64,000 bases of DNA from Terriglobia bacterium. GTDB taxonomy: Bacteria; Acidobacteriota; Terriglobia; Acidiferrales; UBA7541. This document shows, piece by piece, positions 44,063 to 52,092 of the stretch; the first letter of the stretch is position 1, and every line of letters begins with the position of its first letter. The notes below the pieces were generated by a model. It saw only the letters and a list, made by a program, of their open reading frames with translations, was not told the DNA's origin and did no database searches. The translations under genes were made by a program, and so were the position numbers. The stretch lies in NCBI GenBank assembly GCA_020073375.1, contig JAIQFG010000012.1:1-64000 (forward strand), given 5' to 3'.

Positions 44063-44173
44063 TTTCACATCAACAAGATTTTTCCCCATGGCGATCGAAG
44101 CGGAATAGCCCACCTTAACCGCAGCCGTGAAAATTGGGAGGCCGTCGACGCCTCGAATGGGAAACCTGACACG

Positions 44174-45295
44174 ATGAGACTTTTTGACCGAAATATTTCA
44201 CGCGCAAATGCTGGTTCAGACGCGAATCGCGCGTTCTGTTGGACGTCGGCCGCCCGGCGGCAATTCCTGAAATCGCTGGGCGCGCTCGGAGCGCGCGCGA
44301 TTCTTCCGGGCGCAATCGGCCTGCTGGCGCGCGCGGATGCGCGTGCGGCCGCGGCTTCGCCCAACCGAATCGATGTCCACCATCACCATCTTTCCCCATA
44401 CTACAAAAAAATCTCCGGCCCGACGCGGCTGACCGAGCGCTCCGATCCCGCTCTCTCGAATTGGACGCCCGCCATCGCCGTGGAACGGATGGACCAGTCC
44501 GGAATTGCCACGGCCATGCTCTCGATTGCCACGGGCGGCATTCCGGCTAATCTGGCGGGAGAGCAGGAACAAACTCTGGTGCGCGACAGCAACGAGTATG
44601 GCGCGCAAATGGTGCGGGATTATCCGGGGCGGTTCGGGCTGCTCGCTTCCCTTCCCATGCTCGATCCCGAAGCGAGTCTCAAAGAGATCGAGTACGCGTT
44701 CGCAACGCTGAAGGCGGACGGCATCGCCCTGATGACCGACTACGGAGATGTGTGGCCCGGCGATCCGATGTTCGCGCCCGTGTTTGAGGAATTGAATCGC
44801 CGCAAGGCCGTCGTCTTCATCCATCCGACCACGCCGAGTTGCTGCGCGAAACTTCTTCCGAACGTGCCGGCATCGTGGGTCGAGTACGATTTCGACACCA
44901 CGCGCGCGGTCACCAGCTTGCTTGTCAACGGGACCCTCACAAAGTGCCCGGATGTGCGTTTTATCATCACGCACTCGGGCGGCACCGTTCCGGTGCTGGC
45001 CAAACGCGTGGCGGACATGTTCCCGCCGCAAATGTCGGCCGGAGCGCCCAATGGAGTCGAAGCCGAACTGAAGAAACTGTATTACGATATCGCGAACGGC
45101 GCGAACCCCTCGTCGCTGGCGGCGCTCACCAAGCTCGTTCCCATGTCGCAACTTCTTTTCGGGACCGATTTTCCGTTCGTAAAAATGAGCATCACCGTGG
45201 ACGGCTTTCGCGAGCACGGATTTCCCGCAAAGGATGTGAAGGCGATCAACAGCGGCAACGCCCTGCGCCTGTTTCCAAGGCTTCGGATTAGGTAG
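44174..45295 (+). CDS. Tat-exported amidohydrolase (ACMSD-like, Amidohydrolase_2)
   Basis: 373 residues from ATG 44174. A twin-arginine signal SAARRQFLKSLGA (residues about 25-37) leads to a hydrophobic stretch and ADARA cleavage. The TIM barrel has the metal motif DVHHHHLSP, later FIHPTTPSCC, ITHSGGTVP, and FGTDFPF with the catalytic Asp. This set is that of aminocarboxymuconate-semialdehyde decarboxylase and gamma-resorcylate decarboxylase relatives. The Tat route means the metal is inserted before export, and the enzyme works in the periplasm. Substrate unknown. Its TAG stop codon is inside the family A repeat at 45292. Confidence 0.88.
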   Translation: MRLFDRNISRANAGSDANRAFCWTSAARRQFLKSLGALGARAILPGAIGLLARADARAAAASPNRIDVHHHHLSPYYKKISGPTRLTERSDPALSNWTPAIAVERMDQSGIATAMLSIATGGIPANLAGEQEQTLVRDSNEYGAQMVRDYPGRFGLLASLPMLDPEASLKEIEYAFATLKADGIALMTDYGDVWPGDPMFAPVFEELNRRKAVVFIHPTTPSCCAKLLPNVPASWVEYDFDTTRAVTSLLVNGTLTKCPDVRFIITHSGGTVPVLAKRVADMFPPQMSAGAPNGVEAELKKLYYDIANGANPSSLAALTKLVPMSQLLFGTDFPFVKMSITVDGFREHGFPAKDVKAINSGNALRLFPRLRIR

Positions 45296-45366
45296 AACAG
45301 ACACTCTTGTCTGTCCCTGATAGTCCGCGCGGGACTTCACAGGACAGACAAGAGTGTCTGCCCTAC
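45292..45366. repeat. Long inverted repeat element (family A), copy 2
   Basis: Arms 45292-45317 and 45341-45366 are inverted copies, containing ACAGACAAGAGTGTCTG, with a 23-base GC-rich spacer that differs from copy 1 at 24779. It begins with GTAG, whose TAG is the stop codon of the amidohydrolase gene, and ends six bases before the stop of the TonB-C gene on the other strand. Confidence 0.8.
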
Positions 45367-45371
45367 AACGG

Positions 45372-46631
45372 CTACTCGGCCAGTGAAAACGTGACGGTAA
45401 CCGTGGTTTCCACTTCCGTGGGCTGGCCGTCCGATAGCATCGGCTTGTAGCGCCATTGCCGGACGGCGTCGACCGCGGCCTTTGCCAGCGTCTCGTCCCC
45501 ATCGAGGACGCGCAACTCCGAAATTTTCCCTTCCTTGTCGATGATCGCGCGCAGGACCACGTCTCCATGAATCATTTTGGCGCGCGCCTCGGGCGGATAC
45601 ACGGGCTTTGTCCGGGAAATTATGGATGCCGCCTCCACATTGGCCGGAACGGCGATGCGCGCGGGCGGGCCTGCCGGGAGATTGGGCGCGTTCGGCGCGG
45701 GCTCGGCGCCGCTTCCTTTTTCAGATTCCACCACGGGAGCTGCGGGCGCGGGCTGAACGGCCGCCGCCGGCGGCTCCGGATCAACGGGCGGCGGGAGAAC
45801 TTTGCCGATCGAAAACCGCCAGGTTACGGGATTGAGAATGGGAACGTGGGGATCGAGTTCGAGGAGAATTCCCTCGGTTTCGTAGTCGACGATGAGCAGG
45901 CGATCGATTTTCTGTTGCTCCAGATCGCCCTGCGCGACCACCACAACGCGCGAGGGCCGCAGGCCCTGTTCGATCTCATTGCTCTTCAGCTGGAAACATA
46001 AATCCGGATTTCTCGCGCAGTTGGAATTCGCTCCCGATTCAGTGACATAGGCGCGGGCCTTCTGCTCAATTTCCGGCGCGGCGATCTGGTGAAATTTTTC
46101 GTAGACCTGGTTCAAAGCTGCGCGGCTCATGGGCGCCATGAAATTCATGGTCATCGGCGCCGAGGGAACCGCGCGCACCACGTACGCCGCGGCACTCTCG
46201 TCGTAGGTCCCATGCCCGACCTCAAACCAAGCGTCGCGGTGCGATTGGGAAAAGGAAGCGCGGGCATTGTTGAGCGCCACATCGGCTTCATACTGGAATT
46301 GGAGGCGCTCCCTTTTGGTCACCTTGGCCCATTCGTCCTCGCGGGTCTGGCTGCGCACTTTCTCATCGGTGATGTCCGCGAGCTTGGCTTCAATTTCCGC
46401 CGCCTTCTTTTGATAACTCTCGCTATATGCGCGAAGTAAATCGTCTCCCACCGGAGGATTCAGCAACTTCAGGTAATCGGGATTCTTGGAGAGAATCTTC
46501 TGCGCGGAGGCCGGAGCAGCCGCCGGCGCCGGAGCCGCGCTAGTTCCCTGCGCGTGGCCGCTGACAGCACCGATGAGGGCGCCGCATGAGAAGAAGGACA
46601 ACGCAACGCGGATAAAAATCTGGCTTCGCAT
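45372..46631 (-). CDS. Secreted TonB-C-domain (energy transducer-like) protein
   Basis: 419 residues from ATG 46631 (GGGGAGAC directly upstream). The signal peptide ends at HAQ. Residues about 40-280 form a charged helical to beta domain of unknown type. A Pro/Ala-rich linker of about 60 residues leads to the TonB C-terminal domain: TKPVYPPEARAKMIHGDVVLRAIIDKEGKI, VLDGDETLAKAAVDAVRQWRYKP and VTVTFSLAE. There is no N-terminal cytoplasmic anchor as in true TonB, so it is probably a periplasmic protein with a borrowed domain. Two Cys in NCARNPDLC may form a disulfide. Confidence 0.85.
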   Translation of the reverse strand: MRSQIFIRVALSFFSCGALIGAVSGHAQGTSAAPAPAAAPASAQKILSKNPDYLKLLNPPVGDDLLRAYSESYQKKAAEIEAKLADITDEKVRSQTREDEWAKVTKRERLQFQYEADVALNNARASFSQSHRDAWFEVGHGTYDESAAAYVVRAVPSAPMTMNFMAPMSRAALNQVYEKFHQIAAPEIEQKARAYVTESGANSNCARNPDLCFQLKSNEIEQGLRPSRVVVVAQGDLEQQKIDRLLIVDYETEGILLELDPHVPILNPVTWRFSIGKVLPPPVDPEPPAAAVQPAPAAPVVESEKGSGAEPAPNAPNLPAGPPARIAVPANVEAASIISRTKPVYPPEARAKMIHGDVVLRAIIDKEGKISELRVLDGDETLAKAAVDAVRQWRYKPMLSDGQPTEVETTVTVTFSLAE

Positions 46632-46953
46632 GTCTCCCCTGACCCGGAATTCCACTCGTCTGCCGTATTAACAATTTTCGCACGATTGCGCCTCTGGATT
46701 CCTCGGTTGCGCGACGAAAGCTGCGTAAGCATCAAGTGCGACGCGACAATCGCTCAAGCGGAAGACGGTGCCCGGCCGCGGGCGTGAGCCGGAATCGCTT
46801 CGGTGCGAGCGCCGGGCGCGAAAATACTTGCGGTTCGCGCTTGCGCCATGCCGGAATCTCCTTTACGCTGAATACGTCGGCGGCGGCTTCCCACCTCACC
46901 CGCTATCGGTTGCTCCAATGGCAGTTCAAATTCCTGTGATGAAAGGACAAAGA
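46632..46953. other. Divergent intergenic region without recognised feature
   Basis: 322 bases between the TonB-C gene and the small lipoprotein gene. An open frame continues upstream of the lipoprotein start to 46768, but its composition is unlike coding sequence here. AAAGGA seven bases before ATG 46954 is the likely ribosome site. Confidence 0.4.
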
Positions 46954-47232
46954 ATGACGCGTAGGAACGCATGGGCAGGGCTTGCCTTGGCCGTTGGGCT
47001 GAGTCTTTCCCTGTCCGCTTGCAAGGATACGAAGACGCTGCAGGAGAACGAGCAGCTCAAGGCTCAAATCGCGGATTTGCAGAAGCAGAACGGCCAGATG
47101 GGCAACGATCTGGAAACGGTAACCGCGGCGCGCGACGCGCTGGCCAAGGAAAATGCAGCTTTGGAAACAAAACTGAAACCCAGCAAATCGAAGAAACCCG
47201 CGAAGAAAACGGCGAAGAAAAGGCGCCGATAG
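46954..47232 (+). CDS. Small coiled-coil lipoprotein
   Basis: 92 residues from ATG 46954 (AAAGGA seven bases upstream). The signal peptide ends in a lipobox LSAC, with Cys at about residue 22 to be lipidated. Residues 25-70 form a heptad-repeat coiled coil (LQENEQLKAQIADLQKQNG, DLETVTAARDALAKENAALETKL). The last 20 residues are Lys-rich (KPSKSKKPAKKTAKKRRR). The arrangement recalls Lpp-type lipoproteins that link the outer membrane to peptidoglycan through lysine, but the end here is RRR rather than K. A short gene follows after 93 bases. Confidence 0.78.
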   Translation: MTRRNAWAGLALAVGLSLSLSACKDTKTLQENEQLKAQIADLQKQNGQMGNDLETVTAARDALAKENAALETKLKPSKSKKPAKKTAKKRRR

Positions 47233-47325
47233 CCGCGATCACGCCCGCGGATTGCGGGGGCGGGCCGGGCTTGGAGCATGGGGAACAAATTCTAATTTCT
47301 GAATTGAAAAAAGGAGACGGACAAA

Positions 47326-47562
47326 ATGAAAACGTTTGAGGTGCAATTCCGCTATCGCGATCGCACGGATGAAACCATCGAATCGAAGGTAACCGCCGAT
47401 GCGTCGAGCCTTCCCGGAGCCGTCGCAAAAGCGACGCGCGAATTCGTGAAGGGCCTGGACCGCAAGCAGCGATTCGACATGAACAAGAACGGACTGGAAA
47501 TCACGGCCAGGTCCTTGGGCGCGTCAGCCGAAGCGGGTGCGAAGGAAGCCGCCGCGGGCTGA
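47326..47562 (+). CDS. Small hypothetical protein
   Basis: 78 residues. AAGGAG nine bases before ATG 47326 is a good ribosome site. The first 60 residues alternate strand and helix (FEVQFRYRDRTDETIESKVTADASSLPGAVAKATREFV), consistent with a small alpha/beta fold. The tail is Ala/Gly-rich. No family recognised. It is probably co-transcribed with the lipoprotein gene, and the hairpin at 47584-47618 may end the transcript. Confidence 0.75.
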   Translation: MKTFEVQFRYRDRTDETIESKVTADASSLPGAVAKATREFVKGLDRKQRFDMNKNGLEITARSLGASAEAGAKEAAAG

Positions 47563-47583
47563 TTGAAGTTTTTTGGTTATCAG

Positions 47584-47618
47584 GCCCCGTCGTTGTCCGC
47601 GGCAAACAACGACGGGGC
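47584..47618. terminator. 13-bp stem hairpin between convergent genes
   Basis: GCCCCGTCGTTGT (47584-47596) pairs perfectly with ACAACGACGGGGC (47606-47618), with a nine-base loop. It lies 21 bases after the stop of the small gene and just before the stop of the opposite gene. There is no T-run on either side, so it may be a weak or factor-aided terminator. Confidence 0.5.
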
Positions 47619-47626
47619 ACCTGTCT

Positions 47627-48139
47627 CTATGGCCTTATTTCTTTTATTTGTTTTTCCAAGTCCGCTATCAAACGCCTTCCAGCACTGTTGAATCCGGTGA
47701 GCAGGCCTCCCCACGCATGTTCCTCGCTCCAAAGAGTTTCACCGCTTGAAGCTTCCACCACTGTCAGATAAGCGTAGCGAGTCTGGGATTCCTTGTTGTA
47801 GTTGGGAATCGGATCTTTCTCAATGTGCCCGCTGCTGTGAATGGTGCCCGTTTGCCCGTCAGCTAGAATAACGTTTGCCCCGTTGGGAGAGTCGGCCGAT
47901 AGCAGAAAGATCAGGTCCGCATGTTTTCGGTCCGAAACGATTTGAAATCTTCCCCATTTCTTGAGTTGAGCCAAGGCATTGTTTCCCACCTCAATCGATC
48001 CGGTCTGATTATCAAAGTAGACTGTCTTGGCGAACAAGATTCGCGGAGACCAAGAAATTTGTTTTTGAGCTGCCGGGCAGTAGGAAGCTGTCACGATCAC
48101 CAGTATGGGGCCCAAGAGGAGTCGGGCGGAGATTCGCAT
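47627..48139 (-). CDS. Secreted hypothetical protein
   Basis: 170 residues from ATG 48139 (an ATG at 48157 adds six residues). The signal peptide (LLLGPILVIVTASYCPAA) is followed by a soluble domain: FAKTVYFDNQTGSIEVGNNALAQLKKWGRFQIV, then ADLIFLLSADS and AYLTVVEASSGETLWSEEHAWGG. The order suggests a small alpha/beta domain as in several periplasmic proteins that bind near a membrane, but no family was recognised. The GC content looks low compared with the surroundings. It is convergent with the small gene and divergent from the DsrE gene. Confidence 0.68.
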   Translation of the reverse strand: MRISARLLLGPILVIVTASYCPAAQKQISWSPRILFAKTVYFDNQTGSIEVGNNALAQLKKWGRFQIVSDRKHADLIFLLSADSPNGANVILADGQTGTIHSSGHIEKDPIPNYNKESQTRYAYLTVVEASSGETLWSEEHAWGGLLTGFNSAGRRLIADLEKQIKEIRP

Positions 48140-48376
48140 TTGCCCCCCGGATGCCAAGAGTACGCTTAGCCGTTCGATAGTGCAAACCTTGGCCCAGCTG
48201 AATTGAGGCCGAAAATAGGCGCACCCGATTTACTGCGTGACTTGCACCGATGATATCGGTCAAGAGGCCGGCTGCGACAGGCTGCGGTTCGACAAAATCT
48301 AAAAACATGACTTCTCCATATATGGGCTTATAATGTGCCCACTGTCCGATCTCAAACGGCGAAGGAGGCATTCCTT

Positions 48377-49066
48377 ATGGATGGCAAGTGGCTACAGTCC
48401 TTGATGGCGCGGCGATCGTTTCTTACCCGGCTGGGCGCGGGAGTGGGCGCGGCGGCTGCCGGCGCTCCCGGCGCAATGGCGCGGCCCGCGGAGGACGCGG
48501 CGTTCCGTCCCGCGCGCCACGCGCAGGACGATTGGTACGACAAAGTTCCCGGCGTGCACCGGTTCGTGTTCGATACCGCGTCGGCCGATGGCATGGCCTG
48601 GGCGCTGCAATTCGCCAGCAATTATTACACGGCGAACACGGACACGTACGGCTTGAAGGACAGCGACCTCGCCGTGGTGATCATCGCCCGGCATAAGTCC
48701 ACGCCGTTTGCCTACAACGACGCGATGTGGGCGAAGTACGGCAAACAACTCTCGGACCAAACCGATTTCACCGACCCCAAAACCAAAATGCCTCCGACGG
48801 TGAATTTGTATCTGGCGGAGGATTCCGGCCTGCAGCAGGCCGGCAAAATGGCTGCGCTGATCAAGAAGGGCGCGCAATTTGCCGTCTGCGGGATGTCCAC
48901 GCGGGGCGTGGCGGGAAGAATCGCCAAGGCCAACGGCCTGGAGACCGACGCCGTGTTCAAGGAAATTTCGGCGAATCTGATTGGAAACTCGCATATGGTG
49001 CCGGCGGGAATTCTGGCCGTGAACCGCGCGCAGGAACGCGGCTACACGTTCACGTACGCGGTGTGA
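48377..49066 (+). CDS. Tat-exported DsrE-family protein
   Basis: 229 residues; GAAGGAGG eight bases before ATG 48377. The Tat signal is LMARRSFLTRLGAGVG, cleaved near AMARP. The rest is a DsrE/DsrF-like alpha/beta domain: ALQFASNYYTANTDTYGLKDSDLAVVIIARHKSTPFA, KMAALIKKGAQFAVCGMSTRGVAG and PAGILAVNRAQERGYTFTYAV. C at AVCGMS is where DsrE proteins can carry a sulfur-relay Cys. DsrE proteins act in the cytoplasm with sulfur transfer, so export through Tat is unusual. A terminator follows at 49218. Confidence 0.85.
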   Translation: MDGKWLQSLMARRSFLTRLGAGVGAAAAGAPGAMARPAEDAAFRPARHAQDDWYDKVPGVHRFVFDTASADGMAWALQFASNYYTANTDTYGLKDSDLAVVIIARHKSTPFAYNDAMWAKYGKQLSDQTDFTDPKTKMPPTVNLYLAEDSGLQQAGKMAALIKKGAQFAVCGMSTRGVAGRIAKANGLETDAVFKEISANLIGNSHMVPAGILAVNRAQERGYTFTYAV

Positions 49067-49089
49067 GCAGGCCGCGCCCTTGCTTTTAT

Positions 49090-49188
49090 CGTCATTCCGA
49101 ACCCGCTCCTGCGGGTGAGGAATCTCTCTTGATTCTTGAGTTGAAAGAAGGAGGGATTCCTCGCCGATGAACGCGCCTCGGAATGACG
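49090..49188. repeat. Inverted repeat element (family E)
   Basis: Arms CGTCATTCCGA (49090-49100) and TCGGAATGACG (49178-49188) are perfect inverted copies. The 77-base spacer contains a second inverted pair (TGAGGAATC and GATTCCTCG-type). It lies downstream of the DsrE gene. Confidence 0.72.
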
Positions 49189-49217
49189 CATTCCTGAGTA
49201 TTGGCGCAAGCTTTTAG

Positions 49218-49261
49218 AGCCGCATCCATTGCGGAAATTCCAGGGATGCGGCTTTTGTTTT
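49218..49261 (+). terminator. Rho-independent terminator
   Basis: AGCCGCATCC (49218-49227) pairs with GGATGCGGCT (49244-49253), with a 16-base loop, followed by TTTGTTTT. It is oriented for the plus strand and is probably the end of the DsrE transcript; the opposite gene ends at 49260. Confidence 0.75.
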
Positions 49262-50858
49262 AATCCAAATCCGACGGTACGAAATATCCCACCGTATTAT
49301 TCGGCCCCGAGCCGTACCACATGCGCCCCTGCGCATCGAGAAAAAATTCCTTCATCATGTTTTCGGAATGGGCGTACGGAAATTCGACGACCTTCCCGGT
49401 ATTCGGATCGAGCCGGCCAATGACGTCCTGTTCGTCCGACGAATACCAGATGTAGTGCTTGCGGTCGAGCGCGAGCGCGTAGGGAGTCGCCCTGGGGCCC
49501 GGCAGCGTGTACTCCTTGAAGGTCTGCGTCTTGGGATCGAACCGGCCGATCTTGCCGCCGTAATATTCGGCGAACCAGACGATGCCTTCGTCGTCGATCT
49601 CGATGCGCCGCGGCCAGCCGTCCTTTGTTGGCGGAGCCCACTTGGTCACTTTGCCGGTTTTCACGTCTACCATGCCGATTTTTCCCTTCGGGTCAAACTC
49701 GGCGAACCATGGATTTCCCGACTTATCGATTTCCACGCCGTAGGGCGAGTACGTGTCGGGAAAATGGGAGAACTCATTGCTCTTGGGGTCGTAAGCCGTC
49801 AGCACGCCGTGCACGCCCGTGCCCCACACCCTTCCCGTGGAGTCAACGCGAACCGTGTGCTTTGAACCGCCGTCCTCCAAGCCTTCCATTCCCTTCGCGT
49901 AGGTGTCCGGAAATTCCGTGATGAGCCTGGTTTTCGGGTCCCACCGGCCCAATTTGTTGGCGGCCTGCTCGCCGATCCACACGGAACCGTCCGGCGCGGG
50001 AACTGCCGAGTGAATGCCCGCGGGCGTCGGATTGGGCGCGGTAAATTCTTCGATCGCTCCGGTATTTGGGTTGAGGCGTCCCACATGATTTTCCGAACCC
50101 ATGTCCGGAATCCAGAGATTTCCATCCTTATCCGGCGCGGCGCTGAACGGCATGCGGTTCGGTCCTGGCATGTCGTATTCGACGTACGTGATTTTCAAGC
50201 CCTCGTCGCTCACCGGGCGCATGGTGGCCTTGTATCCGGGCATGTCGGTTGGCGATTTCGGCAGCTTGGCATTCACGCCGAAGGCGTCGTTCAAATAATT
50301 GATGAGCACCTGCGCCTGCTGATCGTTGATGTGATTGGCGAGGCGCGCGTGGCGCGTTTCGCGCATGAAGTTGACCGCCCCGGTCCAGGCGTCCAGATCG
50401 CGCTTCACCGCGGCCATGCGCGTCTGGAATCCATGGCAGGCGAAGCAGTTTCCCGTCAGGATGTCCTTGCCTTCGCCTTTGGGCAACAGCGCTACGCCCT
50501 GATAGAGCGAAAGGTCGCTCCAGCGCAGCGTTCCGGTTTGCAGCGCGAAATTTCGGGACGAGGATTCTCCGGCAGCGAGCGTCACGCGCAATCGATCCGG
50601 GTCGGTCTTGTATCCGGGGGCCGCGACTCGCAGGTCATATTCTCCCGCGGGCAGATTCCGAATCTGGAAATGGCCCTGGCCGTCAGACAGAACGTTCACG
50701 ATGATTTTGGACTGCATGTTTTGGGCGCGGATAAACGCGCCGCGAAACGCCGCGCCGGCCGGATCCTTTACGCTGCCTGAAATGGATCCACCGGTCGCCG
50801 CGCGCGTCGCCGCGGCGCACAGGATCATAAGCCCCGCTATCTTCCAAAATTTCATCAT
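49260..50858 (-). CDS. Secreted carboxypeptidase-like / cytochrome c / virginiamycin B lyase-like propeller fusion
   Basis: 532 residues from ATG 50858 (GAGGAA before it; the second codon is also ATG). A signal peptide ends near residue 20. Region 1 (25-105) is a carboxypeptidase regulatory-like beta-sandwich (GGSISGSVKDPAGAAFRGAFI). Region 2 (110-215) has one heme c motif, CFACH at 138-142, preceded by GKDILTGN. Region 3 (220-532) is a Vgb-like propeller with repeats such as MPFSAAPDKDGNLWIPDMGS, PDGSVWIGEQAANKLGRWDP and DEGIVWFAEYYGGKIGRFDP. Such a combination suggests a periplasmic redox enzyme or sensor. No oxidase or reductase partner is adjacent. Confidence 0.86.
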   Translation of the reverse strand: MMKFWKIAGLMILCAAATRAATGGSISGSVKDPAGAAFRGAFIRAQNMQSKIIVNVLSDGQGHFQIRNLPAGEYDLRVAAPGYKTDPDRLRVTLAAGESSSRNFALQTGTLRWSDLSLYQGVALLPKGEGKDILTGNCFACHGFQTRMAAVKRDLDAWTGAVNFMRETRHARLANHINDQQAQVLINYLNDAFGVNAKLPKSPTDMPGYKATMRPVSDEGLKITYVEYDMPGPNRMPFSAAPDKDGNLWIPDMGSENHVGRLNPNTGAIEEFTAPNPTPAGIHSAVPAPDGSVWIGEQAANKLGRWDPKTRLITEFPDTYAKGMEGLEDGGSKHTVRVDSTGRVWGTGVHGVLTAYDPKSNEFSHFPDTYSPYGVEIDKSGNPWFAEFDPKGKIGMVDVKTGKVTKWAPPTKDGWPRRIEIDDEGIVWFAEYYGGKIGRFDPKTQTFKEYTLPGPRATPYALALDRKHYIWYSSDEQDVIGRLDPNTGKVVEFPYAHSENMMKEFFLDAQGRMWYGSGPNNTVGYFVPSDLD

Positions 50859-50996
50859 GGTTGATTTCCTCGCGCTGATTTTTGCCGAAATGTTCCGCCT
50901 GCGGACCGCGCTTGCTCCCAACGCCTGCTTTTTAGCCGGGATGATTTCCTAATCAGTACTCCAGGCGCTGATCCGTGTCAAGCGCGCGCCCACGCC

Positions 50997-51024
50997 GTAG
51001 GGGCACGACATGTCGTGCCCCTAC
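50997..51024. repeat. 28-bp perfect palindrome (family B), copy 2
   Basis: GTAGGGGCACGACA followed directly by its reverse complement. Copy 1, with one mismatch, is at 44035-44062. It lies between the fusion gene and the binding-protein gene. Confidence 0.75.
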
Positions 51025-51053
51025 TGTGCCGTCACGGAAAGTTGAACCGACCA

Positions 51054-51830
51054 TCAGTGCGCCTCCATGCCCCGGGCCTTGATCACGGGCAGTGCGGAAG
51101 GCCCCGCAAGGAAATCCACCAGCGCTTTTGCGGCATCGGCATTTTTCGTACTGGCGCTGACGGCGGCAGAGAATTTGATGTACTGTTGGAATTTATCCGG
51201 AAGTGGACCAACCACTTCCAGGCCCTTGATCGGCAGCAGTTCACTCACCAGCGTGATGACAAAGTCAGCCCTGCCATCCAGCACGGCGGCAATCGTGAGG
51301 TCGGAGCCTTGCAGCAGAACGGTTTTGCTTTTTAAGGCCTCCGCGATCCCGAGACTATCCAGCATCCGCGTGATGGCCGGCGTGCTCGCTCCCTGCGGCG
51401 CGTAGGCCACGGCCTTGGCGTTGAGCAGCGCGCTTTTGATCGCTTCGGGCGTGCTGATGTCCGGGCGCGGCGACCCTTTGCGGATGGCGATGCCGATGCC
51501 CGCGCGGCTGATGGGCGTTCCGTAGATTGAAATTTCGGCGCCTTCCATCGTTTTTCCTCCCTTACTCAGATCGGCGATGGCTTCCGGCGTGACGATGACG
51601 ACGTCGAACGCGCCGCCCGCTTCGATCTTCTGCTTCAAATTTGCCGTGGGACTGAATTCAACAGTGATGGTGTGGCCGATGGAATGCTCGGCCTGCGGGA
51701 GCAGGTCTTCGACCACGGCTTTGATCCCGTTTGATGCAAGAAGATGGACCTCGGCAGACTGCGCGGCCGCCTTTTGACACAACAAGAGTGCGCAGAGCAT
51801 TCCGATTGCAGCGATGAAATATTTCCGCAT
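51054..51830 (-). CDS. Periplasmic substrate-binding protein (molybdate-type)
   Basis: 258 residues from ATG 51830 (AAGGA five bases upstream). The signal peptide ends KAAAQ. The fold is the type II periplasmic binding protein of the ModA/accA1-like group: VHLLASNGIKAVVEDLLPQAE at the start, GGAFDVVIVTPEAIADL, YAPQGASTPAITRMLDSLGI and the C-terminal AAKALVDFLAGPSALPVIKARGM. A molybdate or other oxyanion is the likely ligand, but no permease or ATPase gene is adjacent, so the protein is an orphan. It diverges from the TolC-family gene. Confidence 0.83.
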   Translation of the reverse strand: MRKYFIAAIGMLCALLLCQKAAAQSAEVHLLASNGIKAVVEDLLPQAEHSIGHTITVEFSPTANLKQKIEAGGAFDVVIVTPEAIADLSKGGKTMEGAEISIYGTPISRAGIGIAIRKGSPRPDISTPEAIKSALLNAKAVAYAPQGASTPAITRMLDSLGIAEALKSKTVLLQGSDLTIAAVLDGRADFVITLVSELLPIKGLEVVGPLPDKFQQYIKFSAAVSASTKNADAAKALVDFLAGPSALPVIKARGMEAH

Positions 51831-52092
51831 TCCGATCCTTCCTTTTTGTTGCCGCGCTTTGTGCATTTTGCTGCCGAGTACGATAGCACCAACCTGGGCC
51901 GGCAGAGTAGTGGCGCTTGGCATTACCGGCATCTTCAGTCGGGCCTGCGGGCGCATCCAATCCTTGCCGGGGCAAATTCCGGCGAGCGCTCCACGTATCA
52001 AGAACGGCTCCCACTTAGGCTCTGAACCGCGCCGGAATGGGTTACTCTACTTATTCGCAGGGCGGGTCCCGATCAAGAGAGGAAGAAAACAG

